DNA from: Streptomyces sp. 1331.2
Lineage (GTDB): Bacteria > Actinomycetota > Actinomycetes > Streptomycetales > Streptomycetaceae
Assembly: GCF_900199205.1 (NCBI RefSeq)
Contig: NZ_OBMJ01000001.1
Location: 3,909,001-3,973,000 of the forward strand
Direction of reading: 5' to 3'
Length of the DNA stretch: 64,000 bases
The notes below the pieces were generated by a model. It worked only from the letters and a program-made list of their open reading frames with translations, was not told where the DNA came from and did no database searches. Positions 6,606 to 16,374 of this stretch are shown in pieces. Position numbers and translations under genes: made by a program. The first letter of the stretch is position 1; each line of letters opens with the position of its first letter.

Positions 6606-8759
6606 GTGTCCCTAGCCCTGTACCGCCGCTACCGCCCCGAGACCTTCGCGGAGGTCATCGGGCAGGAGCACGTGACCGCTCCGCTCCAGCAGGCCCTGCG
6701 CAACAACAGGGTCAACCACGCGTACCTGTTCAGCGGCCCACGCGGCTGTGGCAAGACGACGAGCGCGCGCATCCTGGCCCGCTGTCTGAACTGCGAGCAG
6801 GGGCCGACGCCGACGCCGTGCGGGGAGTGCCAGTCCTGCCGTGACCTCGCGACCGGCGGGCCCGGGTCGATCGACGTGATCGAGATCGACGCCGCCTCGC
6901 ACGGTGGTGTGGACGACGCGCGCGAGCTGCGCGAGCGGGCCTTCTTCGCCCCGGTGCACAGCCGGTACAAGATCTTCATCCTGGACGAGGCACACATGGT
7001 GACCTCGGCGGGCTTCAACGCGCTGCTCAAGGTGGTCGAGGAGCCGCCGGAGCACCTCAAGTTCATCTTCGCGACCACCGAGCCGGAGAAGGTGATCGGG
7101 ACGATCCGGTCCCGGACGCACCACTACCCGTTCCGGCTGGTCCCGCCCGGCACGCTGCGCGACTACCTGGCGGAGGTCTGCGGCCGGGAGGGCATCCAGG
7201 TCGAGGACACGGTGTTCCCGCTGGTCGTCCGGGCCGGGGCGGGCTCGGTGCGTGACTCGATGTCGGTCATGGACCAGCTGCTGGCCGGGGCCGGCGAGGG
7301 CGGCGTCACGTACCAGATGGCGACGGCGCTGCTCGGGTACACCGACTCCGCGCTGCTGGACGAGGTGGTGGACGCCTTCGCCGCGCAGGACGGGGCGACG
7401 GTGTTCCAGGTGATCGACCGGGTGGTCGAGGGCGGGCACGACCCGCGCCGCTTCGTCACCGACCTGCTGGAGCGGCTGCGCGACCTGGTGATCCTGGCCA
7501 CCGTGCCGGACGCCGGGGAGAAGGGGCTGATCGACGCCCCGGCGGACCGGGTCGCGGTGATGCAGGCCCAGGCGGACGCGTTCGGCGCGGCCGAGCTGAG
7601 CCGGGCCGCGGACATCGTCAACACCGGGCTGACCGAGATGCGCGGCAATGCGGCGCCCCGGCTGCAGCTGGAGCTGATCTGCGCCCGGGTGATGCTGCCC
7701 GGTGCGTACAGCGACGAGCTGTCGCTGCAGGCCCGGCTGGACAAGCTGGAGCGGCGCGCGACAGCCGGCGGGTTCGCCGCGCCGATGGGCGCTGCGCAGA
7801 TGGGGGCAGCGCCGACGGGGGCTCCGGCTGCGGTGCCGGTGGCGGCACCGGTGGCCGCGCCCGTGGCGGAGGCCCCGGCTGCGGCGCCCGTGCAGCCCGC
7901 GCCCGTGGTGGCGGCGCCGGCTGCCGCACCCGCCGGGCCTGCGCCGGGTGCCTGGCCGATCCCGCGTAGCTTCCCGCCCGCCGGGAGTGCCCCAGCCCCG
8001 GCGGCTCCGGTGGCCCCCGCGGCCCCCGCACCTGCGGCGCCTGCCGCCCCGCAGCAGCAGCCGGCGGCCCCCGCGCCCGCCCCGGTGGCCCCGGTGGCGG
8101 CGGGTCCCGGCGGGCAGCCGTCGGCGGCCGCGCAGCAGGGTGCCGCGCAGGTCCGGCAGCTGTGGCCGCAGATCCTGGAGGCGGTGAAGAACCGCCGCCG
8201 CTTCACCTGGATCCTGCTCAGCCAGAACGGCCAGGTGGCCGGGTTCGACGGCAGCGTGCTGCAGGTCTCGTTCATCAACGCCGGCGCCCGGGACAGCTTC
8301 GTCGGCAGCAACAGCGACGACGTGCTGCGCGCCGCGCTGTCCGACGCACTGGGCGTGGACTGGCGCATCGAGTGCATCGTCGACCCGTCCGGCGGCGTCG
8401 GGGCCGCCCCGGGCGGTGGGCCGTCCGGTGGTGCCCAGGGCGGTGGCGGTCCGGCCGGTGGCGGCTGGGGAGCCCCGGCCCGTCCGGCTGCCGCTCCGGC
8501 GGCCGCGCCCGTGCCGGCGCCCGCGCCTTCGGTGGTGCCGTCGCCGGTGCAGGCCCCGCCCGTACAGTCCGCGCCGGTGCCTGCCGCGCCACCGGTCGCG
8601 GCTCCGCCGGCCCGTCCGGTGCAGTCGGTGGCGCCCGAGGACGACGTCCCGGAGGAGGACGACCCGGACCTCAACGAGGAGGCGTTCTCCGGTCAGGAGC
8701 TGATCATCCGCGAGCTGGGTGCGACGGTGCTGGAGGAGATCCACCACCGGGGCACCTGA
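6606..8759 (+). CDS. dnaX: DNA polymerase III subunit gamma/tau
   Basis: This is the clamp-loader ATPase of the replicative polymerase. I chose the GTG at 6606 because [14 protein letters not shown] matches the conserved N terminus; an in-frame start 10 codons upstream adds unconserved residues. Walker A is GPRGCGKTT (44-52) and zinc-binding cysteines are at about 60, 63, 72, 75 and 78. Walker B is in FILDEAHM and the sensor in FATTEPEKV. After about residue 380 comes a long Ala/Pro-rich linker, then a folded tau-like domain (about 510-590), a second Gly/Pro-rich linker, and an acidic tail. No A-rich slippery site for a programmed gamma frameshift is seen. Confidence 0.95.
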   Translation: MSLALYRRYRPETFAEVIGQEHVTAPLQQALRNNRVNHAYLFSGPRGCGKTTSARILARCLNCEQGPTPTPCGECQSCRDLATGGPGSIDVIEIDAASHGGVDDARELRERAFFAPVHSRYKIFILDEAHMVTSAGFNALLKVVEEPPEHLKFIFATTEPEKVIGTIRSRTHHYPFRLVPPGTLRDYLAEVCGREGIQVEDTVFPLVVRAGAGSVRDSMSVMDQLLAGAGEGGVTYQMATALLGYTDSALLDEVVDAFAAQDGATVFQVIDRVVEGGHDPRRFVTDLLERLRDLVILATVPDAGEKGLIDAPADRVAVMQAQADAFGAAELSRAADIVNTGLTEMRGNAAPRLQLELICARVMLPGAYSDELSLQARLDKLERRATAGGFAAPMGAAQMGAAPTGAPAAVPVAAPVAAPVAEAPAAAPVQPAPVVAAPAAAPAGPAPGAWPIPRSFPPAGSAPAPAAPVAPAAPAPAAPAAPQQQPAAPAPAPVAPVAAGPGGQPSAAAQQGAAQVRQLWPQILEAVKNRRRFTWILLSQNGQVAGFDGSVLQVSFINAGARDSFVGSNSDDVLRAALSDALGVDWRIECIVDPSGGVGAAPGGGPSGGAQGGGGPAGGGWGAPARPAAAPAAAPVPAPAPSVVPSPVQAPPVQSAPVPAAPPVAAPPARPVQSVAPEDDVPEEDDPDLNEEAFSGQELIIRELGATVLEEIHHRGT

Positions 8760-8844
8760 GCGGGACGCAGCACGTAGGCTCGGCGGTGACGAAGGTGACG
8801 AAGGACTCACCGCGACGACAGCGCATGACAGCAAGGAGAGAGCC

Positions 8845-9186
8845 GTGTTCCCCGGTGGTGGCCAGCCCAACATGCAGCAGCTGCTGAAGCAGGCGCAGAA
8901 GATGCAGCAGGATCTCGCGAAGGCCCAGCAGGAGCTGGCCGAGACGAAGGTGTCCGGTTCGGCGGGCGGCGGTCTGGTCGAGGCGACCGTGACCGGCGCC
9001 GGTGAACTGGTGGCGCTGACCATCGCCCCGGCCGCGGTCGACCCGGAGGACACCGAGACCCTGGCCGACCTGGTCCTGGCGGCGGTCCGGGACGCGAACC
9101 AGAGCGCGCAGAAGATGCAGGCCGAGCGCATGGGCCCGCTGACCCAGGGCCTGGGCGGCGGCGGCATCCCCGGCCTGCCGTTCTGA
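8845..9186 (+). CDS. YbaB/EbfC nucleoid-associated protein
   Basis: This 113-residue nucleoid-associated DNA-binding protein is encoded between dnaX and recR as in most bacteria. The GTG at 8845 has AAGGAGAG just upstream. The family signature is clear: [20 protein letters not shown], then a Gly-rich strand ([20 protein letters not shown]), and a C-terminal helix with [16 protein letters not shown]. The C-terminal Gly-rich tail [12 protein letters not shown] is typical of actinobacterial members. It is probably co-transcribed with dnaX. Confidence 0.9.
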   Translation: MFPGGGQPNMQQLLKQAQKMQQDLAKAQQELAETKVSGSAGGGLVEATVTGAGELVALTIAPAAVDPEDTETLADLVLAAVRDANQSAQKMQAERMGPLTQGLGGGGIPGLPF

Positions 9187-9285
9187 CCCGAGAGACCCGA
9201 GAGACCTGAGCGGACACCGCTCCGCGGGTCCGGGGTCCGGGGTCCGTGGTTCCGGACGACGGACCCGTGTGATTTATGTGGGGGT

Positions 9286-9314
9286 CGGGCGTCGGGCGCT
9301 GTGTCCGACGCCCG
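9286..9314. terminator. Hairpin between ybaB and recR
   Basis: A 10-bp stem CGGGCGTCGG with its complement encloses a 9-base loop, about 100 bp after the ybaB stop. It may be an attenuating or partial terminator within the dnaX-ybaB-recR group. Confidence 0.45.
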
Positions 9315-9369
9315 ATTCGTTGGATGATGGCACCGGAGTACCTCCGACCATCCGAAGGAAGGCGCGACG

Positions 9370-9969
9370 TTGTACGAGGGCGTGGTTCAGGACCTGATCG
9401 ACGAACTGGGCAGGCTGCCCGGCGTCGGGCCCAAGAGCGCCCAGCGGATCGCCTTCCACGTGCTGCAGTCCGATCCGGTCGACGTGCGCCGGCTCGCGCA
9501 CGCGCTGCTGGAGGTCAAGGACAAGGTCCGCTTCTGCGTGGTCTGCGGCAACGTCGCCGAGGCGGAGCAGTGCCGGGTCTGTCTGGACCCGCGCCGCGAC
9601 CTCGCCGTCATCTGCGTGGTCGAGGAGCCCAAGGACGTCGTCGCCATCGAGCGCACCCGTGAGTTCCGCGGCCGTTACCACGTGCTGGGCGGCGCGATCA
9701 GCCCCATCGAGGGCGTCGGCCCGGACGACCTGCGCATCCGTGAGCTGCTCGCACGTCTCGCGGACGGCACGGTCACCGAGCTGATCCTGGCCACCGACCC
9801 CAATCTGGAGGGGGAGGCGACCGCCACCTACCTGGCCCGGCTCTGCAAGCCGATGGGCCTGAAGGTGACCCGTCTGGCGAGCGGCCTGCCCGTCGGCGGG
9901 GATCTGGAGTACGCGGACGAGGTCACCCTCGGCCGCGCCTTCGAAGGGAGACGACTGCTCGATGTCTGA
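9370..9969 (+). CDS. recR: Recombination mediator RecR
   Basis: This 199-residue protein acts with RecO and RecF in loading RecA at gaps. The N-terminal helix-hairpin-helix is in [18 protein letters not shown], the four zinc cysteines are at 56, 59, 68 and 71, and the Toprim domain includes [18 protein letters not shown]-terminal ATP-binding-like segment contains [15 protein letters not shown]. The start is TTG at 9370 with GAAGGAAGG upstream; length is normal for the family. The last codons overlap the next gene by 8 bases. Confidence 0.95.
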   Translation: MYEGVVQDLIDELGRLPGVGPKSAQRIAFHVLQSDPVDVRRLAHALLEVKDKVRFCVVCGNVAEAEQCRVCLDPRRDLAVICVVEEPKDVVAIERTREFRGRYHVLGGAISPIEGVGPDDLRIRELLARLADGTVTELILATDPNLEGEATATYLARLCKPMGLKVTRLASGLPVGGDLEYADEVTLGRAFEGRRLLDV

Positions 9970-10624
9970 CCGGACGATCAACCAGCAGCACACCCACGGG
10001 CACGGCTCGGAGCCGGACGACTTCGCCGTGCAGATCGCCGACTCGGTGGAGAGCTTCGTGCTCGCCGTCACCGAGGTCGCCAAGGGCGACGAACCGGGCA
10101 GCGCGGTCTCGCTGCTGCTCCTGGAGGTCTCGCAGGTGCTGCTGGCCGGCGGCCGGCTGGGTGCCATCGAGGACGTCGTCCCGGAGGACCGCTTCGAGCC
10201 CGACGCCGGCCCCGAGCCGGACGGCGAGCAGCTGCGTGAGCGGCTGGCCGAGCTGCTCGCGCCGATCGACGTCTACCACGAGGTCTTCGACCCGTACGGC
10301 CCGCCGGAGAAGCCCAACGCCTTCCGGATCTCGGACGACCTGGCCGGCGTGGTCAGCGAGCTCCAGCACGGGCTGACGCACTACCGCGAGGGCCGGGTCA
10401 GCGAGGCGCTGTGGTGGTGGCAGTTCTCGTACCTCTCCAACTGGGGCACCACCTGCACGGCGGTGCTGCGGGCGCTGCAGTCGCTGATCGCCCACGTCCG
10501 GCTGGACAGCCCGATCGGGGCGGTGCCGGACGGCGCGGACACCGACGACGACGGGCTCACCGACGAGCAGCTGGAGAAGCAGGCCGGCGACCTGATGGCG
10601 GCCGAGCTGGGGCTGGGGCGGTAG
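9962..10624 (+). CDS. DUF5063 family protein
   Basis: This 220-residue soluble protein matches the actinobacterial DUF5063 type: [20 protein letters not shown] near the N terminus, an acidic middle with EDRFEP, and the aromatic-rich [19 protein letters not shown] segment. It overlaps recR and always follows it in Streptomyces as far as I recall, suggesting co-expression. No biochemical function is known to me, and no catalytic motif is evident. Confidence 0.75.
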   Translation: MSDRTINQQHTHGHGSEPDDFAVQIADSVESFVLAVTEVAKGDEPGSAVSLLLLEVSQVLLAGGRLGAIEDVVPEDRFEPDAGPEPDGEQLRERLAELLAPIDVYHEVFDPYGPPEKPNAFRISDDLAGVVSELQHGLTHYREGRVSEALWWWQFSYLSNWGTTCTAVLRALQSLIAHVRLDSPIGAVPDGADTDDDGLTDEQLEKQAGDLMAAELGLGR

Positions 10625-10935
10625 CACCGCTTTCCCGCGGTTCGGTGGGTCCACCAGGCTGTGACGAATGCCTCACCGGTTCGTCCGGAAAGGAAATCCG
10701 GTCGGATCACCGCCACCGGATCCGCCGATTCTCCGGGGCCGTACCGAATCGCCCGCAGACCTGCCGGTCGGGCCGCCCGTCCCGCCGATCACCTGCTGAA
10801 ACGGGCGTCTCATCATATGGAAAGCGCCGGTCAGGGCACCCCTGCTCGGTAGACTGGCGCGGACCGCACACCCCCGTCCCCCGGGGGGAACGGGGGCGTG
10901 GCGCCCCCGGAAACGACACGAGTCGAGGAGCGCAC
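10625..10935 (+). promoter_or_regulatory. lysC leader region
   Basis: These 311 bp upstream of aspartokinase hold no convincing gene. A possible -10 element TAGACT lies at 10850-10855, with only a weak -35. About 30 bp into the presumed leader, a GC-rich inverted repeat (CCCCCGT near 10869 and its partner near 10890) could form a hairpin. No lysine riboswitch (L-box) features are recognisable. Confidence 0.35.
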
Positions 10936-12216
10936 GTGGGCCTTGTCGTGCAGAAGTACGGCGGCTCATCCGTTGCGGATGCCGAGGGCATCAAGCGCGT
11001 AGCCCGCCGAATCGTTGACGCCAAGAAGGCCGGCCATGAGGTCGTCGTCGTGGTGTCCGCGATGGGCGACACGACGGACGAGCTCATCGAACTCGCCGAG
11101 CAGGTGTCACCACTGCCTGCCGGTCGTGAGTTCGACATGCTGCTGACCGCTGGAGAGCGCATCTCCATGGCACTGCTGGCCATGGCGATCAAATCCCTGG
11201 GCCACGAGGCCCAGTCCTTCACGGGCAGCCAGGCCGGCGTCATCACCGACTCCGTCCACAACAAGGCGCGCATCATCGACGTGACGCCGGGCCGCATCCG
11301 CACCGCCCTGGACGAGGGCAACATCGCGATCGTGGCCGGCTTCCAGGGCGTGTCCCAGACCAGCAAGGACATCACCACGCTGGGCCGGGGCGGCTCGGAC
11401 ACCACCGCCGTCGCCCTCGCCGCCGCGCTCGACGCCGAGGTCTGCGAGATCTACACCGACGTGGACGGCGTGTTCACCGCCGACCCGCGCGTGGTGAAGA
11501 AGGCCCGCAAGATCGACTGGATCGCCTACGAGGACATGCTGGAGCTGGCGTCCTCGGGTTCCAAGGTGCTGCTCGACCGCTGTGTGGAGTACGCCCGGCG
11601 CTACAACATCCCGATTCACGTACGCTCGTCCTTCTCGGGTCTCCCCGGGACGATCGTCAGCAACGACAACCCGAACAAGCCCGAAGGGGGCGAGATGGAG
11701 CAGGCCATCATCTCCGGAGTCGCCCACGACACCTCCGAGGCCAAGGTCACCGTCGTCGGCGTGCCCGACAAGCCGGGCGAGGCGGCCCGCATCTTCCGCG
11801 CCATCGCGGACGCCGAGGTCAACATCGACATGGTGGTGCAGAACGTCTCCGCCGCGTCGACGGGCCTGACCGACATCTCCTTCACGCTGCCGAAGACCGA
11901 GGGCCAGAAGGCCATCGACGCGCTCGGCCGGGTCAAGGAGGGCATCGGCTACGAGTCGCTGCGCTACGACGACGCGATCGGCAAGATCTCGCTGGTCGGC
12001 GCCGGCATGCGCTCCAACCCGGGCGTCACCGCGACCTTCTTCGAGGCGCTGTCCGCCGCGGGCGTCAACATCGAGCTGATCTCCACCTCGGAGATCCGCA
12101 TCTCGGTCGTCACCCGCGCCGAGGACGTGCCGGAGGCCGTCCGCGCCGTGCACAGCGCCTTCGGGCTGGACAGCGAGTCGGACGAGGCCGTCGTCTACGG
12201 GGGCACCGGGCGATGA
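10936..12216 (+). CDS. lysC: Aspartokinase
   Basis: It phosphorylates aspartate, the first step to lysine, methionine, threonine and diaminopimelate. The GTG at 10936 follows GAGGAG and gives the canonical N terminus [14 protein letters not shown] (426 residues). Kinase motifs include KYGGSS and the [16 protein letters not shown] region. The C-terminal third has two ACT domains for feedback control ([19 protein letters not shown] and [20 protein letters not shown]). A second start inside the gene is noted separately. The asd-like gene follows 76 bp downstream, so the pair probably forms an operon. Confidence 0.95.
   Translation: MGLVVQKYGGSSVADAEGIKRVARRIVDAKKAGHEVVVVVSAMGDTTDELIELAEQVSPLPAGREFDMLLTAGERISMALLAMAIKSLGHEAQSFTGSQAGVITDSVHNKARIIDVTPGRIRTALDEGNIAIVAGFQGVSQTSKDITTLGRGGSDTTAVALAAALDAEVCEIYTDVDGVFTADPRVVKKARKIDWIAYEDMLELASSGSKVLLDRCVEYARRYNIPIHVRSSFSGLPGTIVSNDNPNKPEGGEMEQAIISGVAHDTSEAKVTVVGVPDKPGEAARIFRAIADAEVNIDMVVQNVSAASTGLTDISFTLPKTEGQKAIDALGRVKEGIGYESLRYDDAIGKISLVGAGMRSNPGVTATFFEALSAAGVNIELISTSEIRISVVTRAEDVPEAVRAVHSAFGLDSESDEAVVYGGTGR
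11695..12216 (+). other. Probable internal start for the aspartokinase beta subunit
   Basis: An ATG at 11695 in the lysC frame is preceded by GAAGGGGGCG and opens a 173-residue product ([17 protein letters not shown]...) made up of the two ACT domains. In Bacillus and Corynebacterium the same gene makes an alpha2beta2 enzyme from such an internal start; the same is inferred here. Confidence 0.6.
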
Positions 12217-12292
12217 CCCGGGCGGTGACCCGGGAGCGGGACCGGCTCACTCCGGGCAACCGGGCAGCCGGGGCCGCTCGGGTCGCCGGGCG

Positions 12293-13351
12293 ATGACCCG
12301 GCGGCCGAACCTCGCCGTCGTCGGCGCCACCGGCGCCGTCGGCGAGGTGCTGCTCGCTCTGCTCTCCCTCCGCCAGGACGTCTGGGGCGAGATCCGACTC
12401 GTCGCCTCTCCGCGCTCGACCGGCCGCAAGGCGGTCGTGCGCGGGGAGACCGTCGAGGTCGTCCCGCTGACCGAGGAGGCCTTCGCGGGGACCGACGTCG
12501 CCGTGTTCGCCGTCCCCGACGAGGTCTCCGCCCAGTGGGCGCCGATCGCGGCGGCCAAGGGCGTCGTGGTGGTCGACGACTCGGCCGCCTTCCGCACCGC
12601 CGGGGACGTGCCGCTGGTCGTCCCGGAGGTCAACGCGGCCGCGCTGCGGATCCGTCCGCGCGGCATCGTCGCCAGCCCGGCCAGCACCACCCTCGCGATG
12701 ATCGCGGCGGTCGGCGCGCTGCACGCCGAGTACGGGCTGGAACAGCTCGTCGTCGCCTCCTACCAGGCCGCCGGCGGCGAGGGCCGCGCCGGCGAGGCGG
12801 CGCTGCGCGCGCAGACCGCCCTGGTGGCGGGCACCGAGGTCGGCCGGCAGGCCGGCGACCTGCGCGCGGTGATCGCGGATCAGGGGCCGTTCGCCGCCCC
12901 GCTCGCGCTCAACGCGGTGCCCTGGACCGGAGGACTGCGCGAGGGCGGCTGGGCCGCCGAGGAGATGGCCATCCGCGACGAGTCCCGCAAGATCCTCGGC
13001 CTGCCCGGCCTGAAGGTCTCCGCGACCTGCGTCCACATCCCGGTCGTCCGCACCCACGCGCTGGCCGTGCACGCGCGCTTCGAACGCGAGGTCACCCAGG
13101 AGCACGCGCAGGACATCCTGCGGGACGCGCCCGGCGTGGTCCTCTACGACGACCCGGCCGCCGGCGAGTTCCCCACGCCGAACGACGTGGTCGGTACGGA
13201 CCCGGTCTGGGTCGGGCGGGTGCGCCGGGCCCTGGACGAGCCGGAGGCGCTGGACCTGTTCCTGTGCGGGGACAACCTGCGCAAGGGAGCGGCGCTCAAC
13301 CTGCTGCAGATCGCGGAGTCGGTGGCGGCCGGTCAGCTGACGGTGGAGTAG
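12293..13351 (+). CDS. Aspartate-semialdehyde dehydrogenase homologue lacking the catalytic Cys
   Basis: The 352-residue protein follows the ASADH fold throughout: NAD(P)-binding VVGATGAVGEVL (9-20), SYQAAGGEG with the substrate Gln, RDESRKILGLP, and GDNLRKGAALN near the end. Active ASADH has the nucleophile in a P-N-C-T-T motif. Here the segment reads SPASTT, with Ser131 (AGC at 12683-12685) replacing Cys and Ala replacing the Asn. The usual SGAG after the Gln is GGEG. The gene could be catalytically inactive or altered, with another asd elsewhere in the genome. The ATG start lies 76 bp after lysC. Confidence 0.85.
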   Translation: MTRRPNLAVVGATGAVGEVLLALLSLRQDVWGEIRLVASPRSTGRKAVVRGETVEVVPLTEEAFAGTDVAVFAVPDEVSAQWAPIAAAKGVVVVDDSAAFRTAGDVPLVVPEVNAAALRIRPRGIVASPASTTLAMIAAVGALHAEYGLEQLVVASYQAAGGEGRAGEAALRAQTALVAGTEVGRQAGDLRAVIADQGPFAAPLALNAVPWTGGLREGGWAAEEMAIRDESRKILGLPGLKVSATCVHIPVVRTHALAVHARFEREVTQEHAQDILRDAPGVVLYDDPAAGEFPTPNDVVGTDPVWVGRVRRALDEPEALDLFLCGDNLRKGAALNLLQIAESVAAGQLTVE

Positions 13352-13401
13352 GGCCCGTCATGCACCGGGAGGACCCCGGCGGGGCTTCCGATGTGCCCGC
13401 T

Positions 13402-13437
13402 TGTGTCCACACCTGTGTCCATACCTGTGTCCGCTCC
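13402..13437. repeat. Three 12-bp direct repeats upstream of the sigma factor gene
   Basis: TGTGTCCACACC, TGTGTCCATACC and TGTGTCCGCTCC are contiguous between the asd-like stop and the sigma gene. The rest of the 305-bp spacer (13352-13656) shows no clear gene. The phased direct repeats could bind a regulator of the sigma gene. Confidence 0.5.
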
Positions 13438-13656
13438 TCGACACAATCTGTCCGGAATCCCGGGGGAATCCCCTGGAGGCCTCTTCCGCCGATGCGGAAG
13501 AATGGCCCCCGGGCCGGGCAACCATGACAGGGGATCGAGTGTCCAACGGGCGTGGCGAACGTGATGGTGGGGGCAAGGGCGGGCATCCCGGCGAGGGCTG
13601 TGGTGTCCTTCCCGTCGCACGCCCCGTGGCCTTCGAGTAGGCCGGAAGACGACCAG

Positions 13657-14202
13657 ATGACGGCAGCCGCACGGGGTGCGGCGGACTCCGGTGCCGGTAC
13701 CGACGCGGGTACCAGCGAGGACCTGCTCACCGAGACCTACCAGGCGCACTACCGCTCGCTGCTGCGGCTCGCCGCGCTGCTCCTCGACGACCTCTCCACC
13801 TGCGAGGACGTCGTCCAGGAGGCGTTCATCCGGGTGCACGCCGCCCGGCGCCGGGTGCGCGAGCCCGAGAAGACCCTCGCCTACCTGCGGCAGACGGTCG
13901 TCAACCTGTCCCGCTCCACGCTGCGACGCCGGATCCTCGGGCTGCGACTGCTGCCGAAGCCCATGCCTGACATGGCCAGTGCAGAAGAAGGTGCCTACGA
14001 TGCCCTGGAGCGCGACCAGTTGAAGGCCGCGCTGCGTGGTCTGCAACGCCGTCAGCGGGAGGTTCTGGTGCTGCGTTACTTCGTGGACATGACGGAGGCG
14101 CAGGTCGCCGACACCCTCGGCATCTCGCTCGGCTCGGTGAAGGCCTACGGCTCGCGCGGACTCGCCGCACTGCGCGCCCAGATGGAGGCCGGACATGGCT
14201 GA
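13657..14202 (+). CDS. SigE-family ECF-type RNA polymerase sigma factor
   Basis: This 181-residue sigma factor has a region 2 (HYRSLLRLAALLLDDLSTCE, DVVQEAFIRVHAARRR, TLAYLRQTVVNLSRSTLRRR) and a region 4 HTH (LQRRQREVLVLRYFVDMTEA, QVADTLGISLGSVKAYGSRG). I chose the ATG at 13657, with GGAAG at a good distance. An open frame runs to GTG 13552, which would add a weakly supported 35-residue extension. It overlaps by 8 bases the membrane protein that follows, the common arrangement for a sigma factor and its regulator. Confidence 0.85.
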   Translation: MTAAARGAADSGAGTDAGTSEDLLTETYQAHYRSLLRLAALLLDDLSTCEDVVQEAFIRVHAARRRVREPEKTLAYLRQTVVNLSRSTLRRRILGLRLLPKPMPDMASAEEGAYDALERDQLKAALRGLQRRQREVLVLRYFVDMTEAQVADTLGISLGSVKAYGSRGLAALRAQMEAGHG

Positions 14203-15433
14203 GGCGGCGGGCGGCGGCCGGCGGCCGGTGAGTGGTCCGGGCGGTTCGGGGGGGTCGGGGGGTTCGAACGGCTCGACAGGAGACTTGTCGTCGGAGCTCT
14301 CGGGCCTGTCCGGGCTGTCGTCCGAGGAACGGGCGGTGCGGGAGCTGATGCACCACGCCGTCGGCGGGATCCAACCCGCGGCCGGTGGACTGCCCCGGAT
14401 CCGGCAGGCCGTGCCCCGGCGGCGGGCCGCCCGGCGGGGCGCCTGGACCGGTGCCGCCGCCCTCGCCCTCGCCGTCGCGATCCTCCTGCCGGTGATCCAC
14501 GAGGGGGAGCACCTCGGGCTCTCCGGCGGGCCCGGCTCGGCCGACGCCAAGAGCCCGGCCGCCACCGCCCCCAGCGGCACCGCCGCCGGACACAGCGGCA
14601 CCGGTACGGCCTCGCACGGCGGAACGACCGGCGCCGGTGACGCCCCACCGACGACCGGTACGGCCGCCACCTCGCACACCCCCGGTGCCGAGGCCACGCG
14701 CGCCGACGGCACCACCACGCCCACCGGGACCTCCGGCGTCGGCGATGGCGGCATCGTGCCGCTCTGCACCCGGACCGACCTCGGCGAGGGCACCGCACAG
14801 GTCGGCACGCCCGACGCCGCCGGGCGGATCAACGGCTCGTTCACCGTCTACAACGTCTCCGGGCACAGCTGCCGCGTCGGCGGCCCCGGCGCGGTGGCCG
14901 TCACCGGCGTCACCGGCGCCGACCGCAGCCGCATCCGCACCGCCGACCACAGCCCCGGCGACCCGGCCGGCGGCCTGACCGCGATGGACGCCGAGCCGCC
15001 GGTGCTCGCGCCCCACACCGGGTACCGGGTGTCGTTCGTCTGGATCCCCGACCAGGGCTGCGCCGGCTCCGGCGGCGCCACCACCGGGCCCACCGGCACC
15101 AACCAGGTGTCCGCGAACTCCCAGGCCCCCGCCGCCTCGGCCGCCTCGGGCGCGCGGGCCTCCGGCGCCAGCGGCGCCCCCAGCAACAACCCGCAGGCCA
15201 GCTCGTCCCCCTCGGCGGGCCCCACCGGAGCCCCCAGCCCCACCGCCACTACGACCACCAACCCCACCGGCCAGCCGCCCACCGCCACCATCGCCCATAC
15301 CCCCGCCCCCGGCAGCCCCGCCGCCGCCACCGCGACCCTGCCGCTGACCTGCAGCGGCACCCTCTACCGGGGTGGCGTCCAGGCAGTCGGCGGAGCGGCC
15401 CCCCGGCCGTCGGGCACGCCCTCGGCGGGGTGA
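14195..15433 (+). CDS. Single-pass membrane protein, possible anti-sigma partner
   Basis: This 412-residue protein has a cytoplasmic N-terminal part of about 80 residues, including SSEERAVRELMHHAVGGI. A single membrane segment follows at about 82-101 (GAWTGAAALALAVAILLPVI), then a long Ser/Thr/Gly/Pro-rich extracellular region. A beta-rich domain with DLGEGTAQVGTPDA and CRVGGPGAVAV lies at about 190-300, and a disordered tail follows. It overlaps the sigma gene by 8 bases. The topology suits a membrane anti-sigma factor, but no zinc anti-sigma motif (HxxxCxxC) is present, so the role is inferred only. Confidence 0.7.
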   Translation: MAEAAGGGRRPVSGPGGSGGSGGSNGSTGDLSSELSGLSGLSSEERAVRELMHHAVGGIQPAAGGLPRIRQAVPRRRAARRGAWTGAAALALAVAILLPVIHEGEHLGLSGGPGSADAKSPAATAPSGTAAGHSGTGTASHGGTTGAGDAPPTTGTAATSHTPGAEATRADGTTTPTGTSGVGDGGIVPLCTRTDLGEGTAQVGTPDAAGRINGSFTVYNVSGHSCRVGGPGAVAVTGVTGADRSRIRTADHSPGDPAGGLTAMDAEPPVLAPHTGYRVSFVWIPDQGCAGSGGATTGPTGTNQVSANSQAPAASAASGARASGASGAPSNNPQASSSPSAGPTGAPSPTATTTTNPTGQPPTATIAHTPAPGSPAAATATLPLTCSGTLYRGGVQAVGGAAPRPSGTPSAG

Positions 15434-15530
15434 GGGACGCGCTCGGCGGCGGGTGAGGGGCGCCATCGGCGGCGTGAAGGGCGTCCGGCACCTGCCCCTG
15501 GGGGCGGGCCGGGTGTGAGGAGTGGTTACC

Positions 15531-16328
15531 GTGGGGGGTGTGTACCGGTTCCTCCTGACTCCGCGCTGGCTGGGCGGCACCGCTTTGGCCGTGGCGGCCG
15601 TGGCGGTGTGCGTGTGGCTGGGCTCCTGGCAGCTCGGCCGCTTCGAGGACCGGGTGTCCACGCACCAGGAGACCAAGAACGCGATCACTGCTTCGGGTGA
15701 TCCCCGCCCTATCGACGCGCTGCTCAACCCGACGACTCCGCAGGTGACCACGGAGACCGTCGGCAAGCCGGTCACGGTCATCGGCAGCTACGACACCGAA
15801 CACCAACTCCTCGTGCCGAACCGGGTGTTGGACGGCAAGCAGGGGTACTACGTGCTCACCCCGCTGCGCACCGCCGACGGGCACGCCGTCGCCGTGGTGC
15901 GCGGCTGGACGGCCGGGGCGCCGGAGGTGGGGGCTGGGGCTGCTGCGGCGCCGGGCGGGCAGGTGACGGTGACCGGGCGGCTGCAGGCCAACGAGGCCGT
16001 GGGCGCCAACGGTGCGGTGGCCGGCGGCCTGCCGGCCGGGCAGCTCGGCATGATCAACCGGGCCTCGCTGCTGAACGTCCTGGAGTACGACGGCTGGTAC
16101 GACGGCTGGGTGGCCGCCGACGAGGCGCCCGCCGGACTGACCCCGGTGCCGACGGTGCAGCCGCAGGGCGGCGACGGACTCACCCTGCGGGCGTTCCAGA
16201 ACCTGGGCTACACGCTGGAGTGGTTCGTCTTCGGGGGCTTCGTCGTCTTCATGTGGTACCGCCTGCTGCGCCGTGAGGCGGAGGCGGAGCAGGACCGGGC
16301 CCTGGGACTGGACCCGGTCCTGGACTGA
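15531..16328 (+). CDS. SURF1 family membrane protein (cytochrome oxidase assembly)
   Basis: This is a two-helix membrane protein of the SURF1/Shy1 type, known for cytochrome aa3 oxidase assembly. The N-terminal helix contains YRFLLTPRWLGGTALAVAAV and GSWQLGRFEDR. The central extracytoplasmic domain has a YDTEHQLLVPNR motif, PLRTADGHAVAVVRGW and MINRASLLNVL. The C-terminal helix is EWFVFGGFVVFMWYRLLRRE. I chose GTG 15531, with GAGGAG 8 bases upstream (265 residues); GTG 15522 and 15540 are alternatives. It is the last gene before the convergent lipoprotein. Confidence 0.85.
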   Translation: MGGVYRFLLTPRWLGGTALAVAAVAVCVWLGSWQLGRFEDRVSTHQETKNAITASGDPRPIDALLNPTTPQVTTETVGKPVTVIGSYDTEHQLLVPNRVLDGKQGYYVLTPLRTADGHAVAVVRGWTAGAPEVGAGAAAAPGGQVTVTGRLQANEAVGANGAVAGGLPAGQLGMINRASLLNVLEYDGWYDGWVAADEAPAGLTPVPTVQPQGGDGLTLRAFQNLGYTLEWFVFGGFVVFMWYRLLRREAEAEQDRALGLDPVLD

Positions 16329-16374
16329 CCGGTGGAGCGGTGACCGGTGGAGCGGTGACCGGCGGACCGGCCGC

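Noticed and set aside
6606-8759. Programmed frameshift in dnaX
   Set aside because: No A-rich slippery heptamer or following stem was found in this gene.
6612-9167. An 851-codon open frame on the minus strand opposite dnaX
   Set aside because: Its composition is that of the reverse complement of a high-G+C gene; dnaX on the plus strand has all motifs.
10625-10935. Lysine riboswitch before lysC
   Set aside because: None of the conserved L-box helices or core bases could be recognised.
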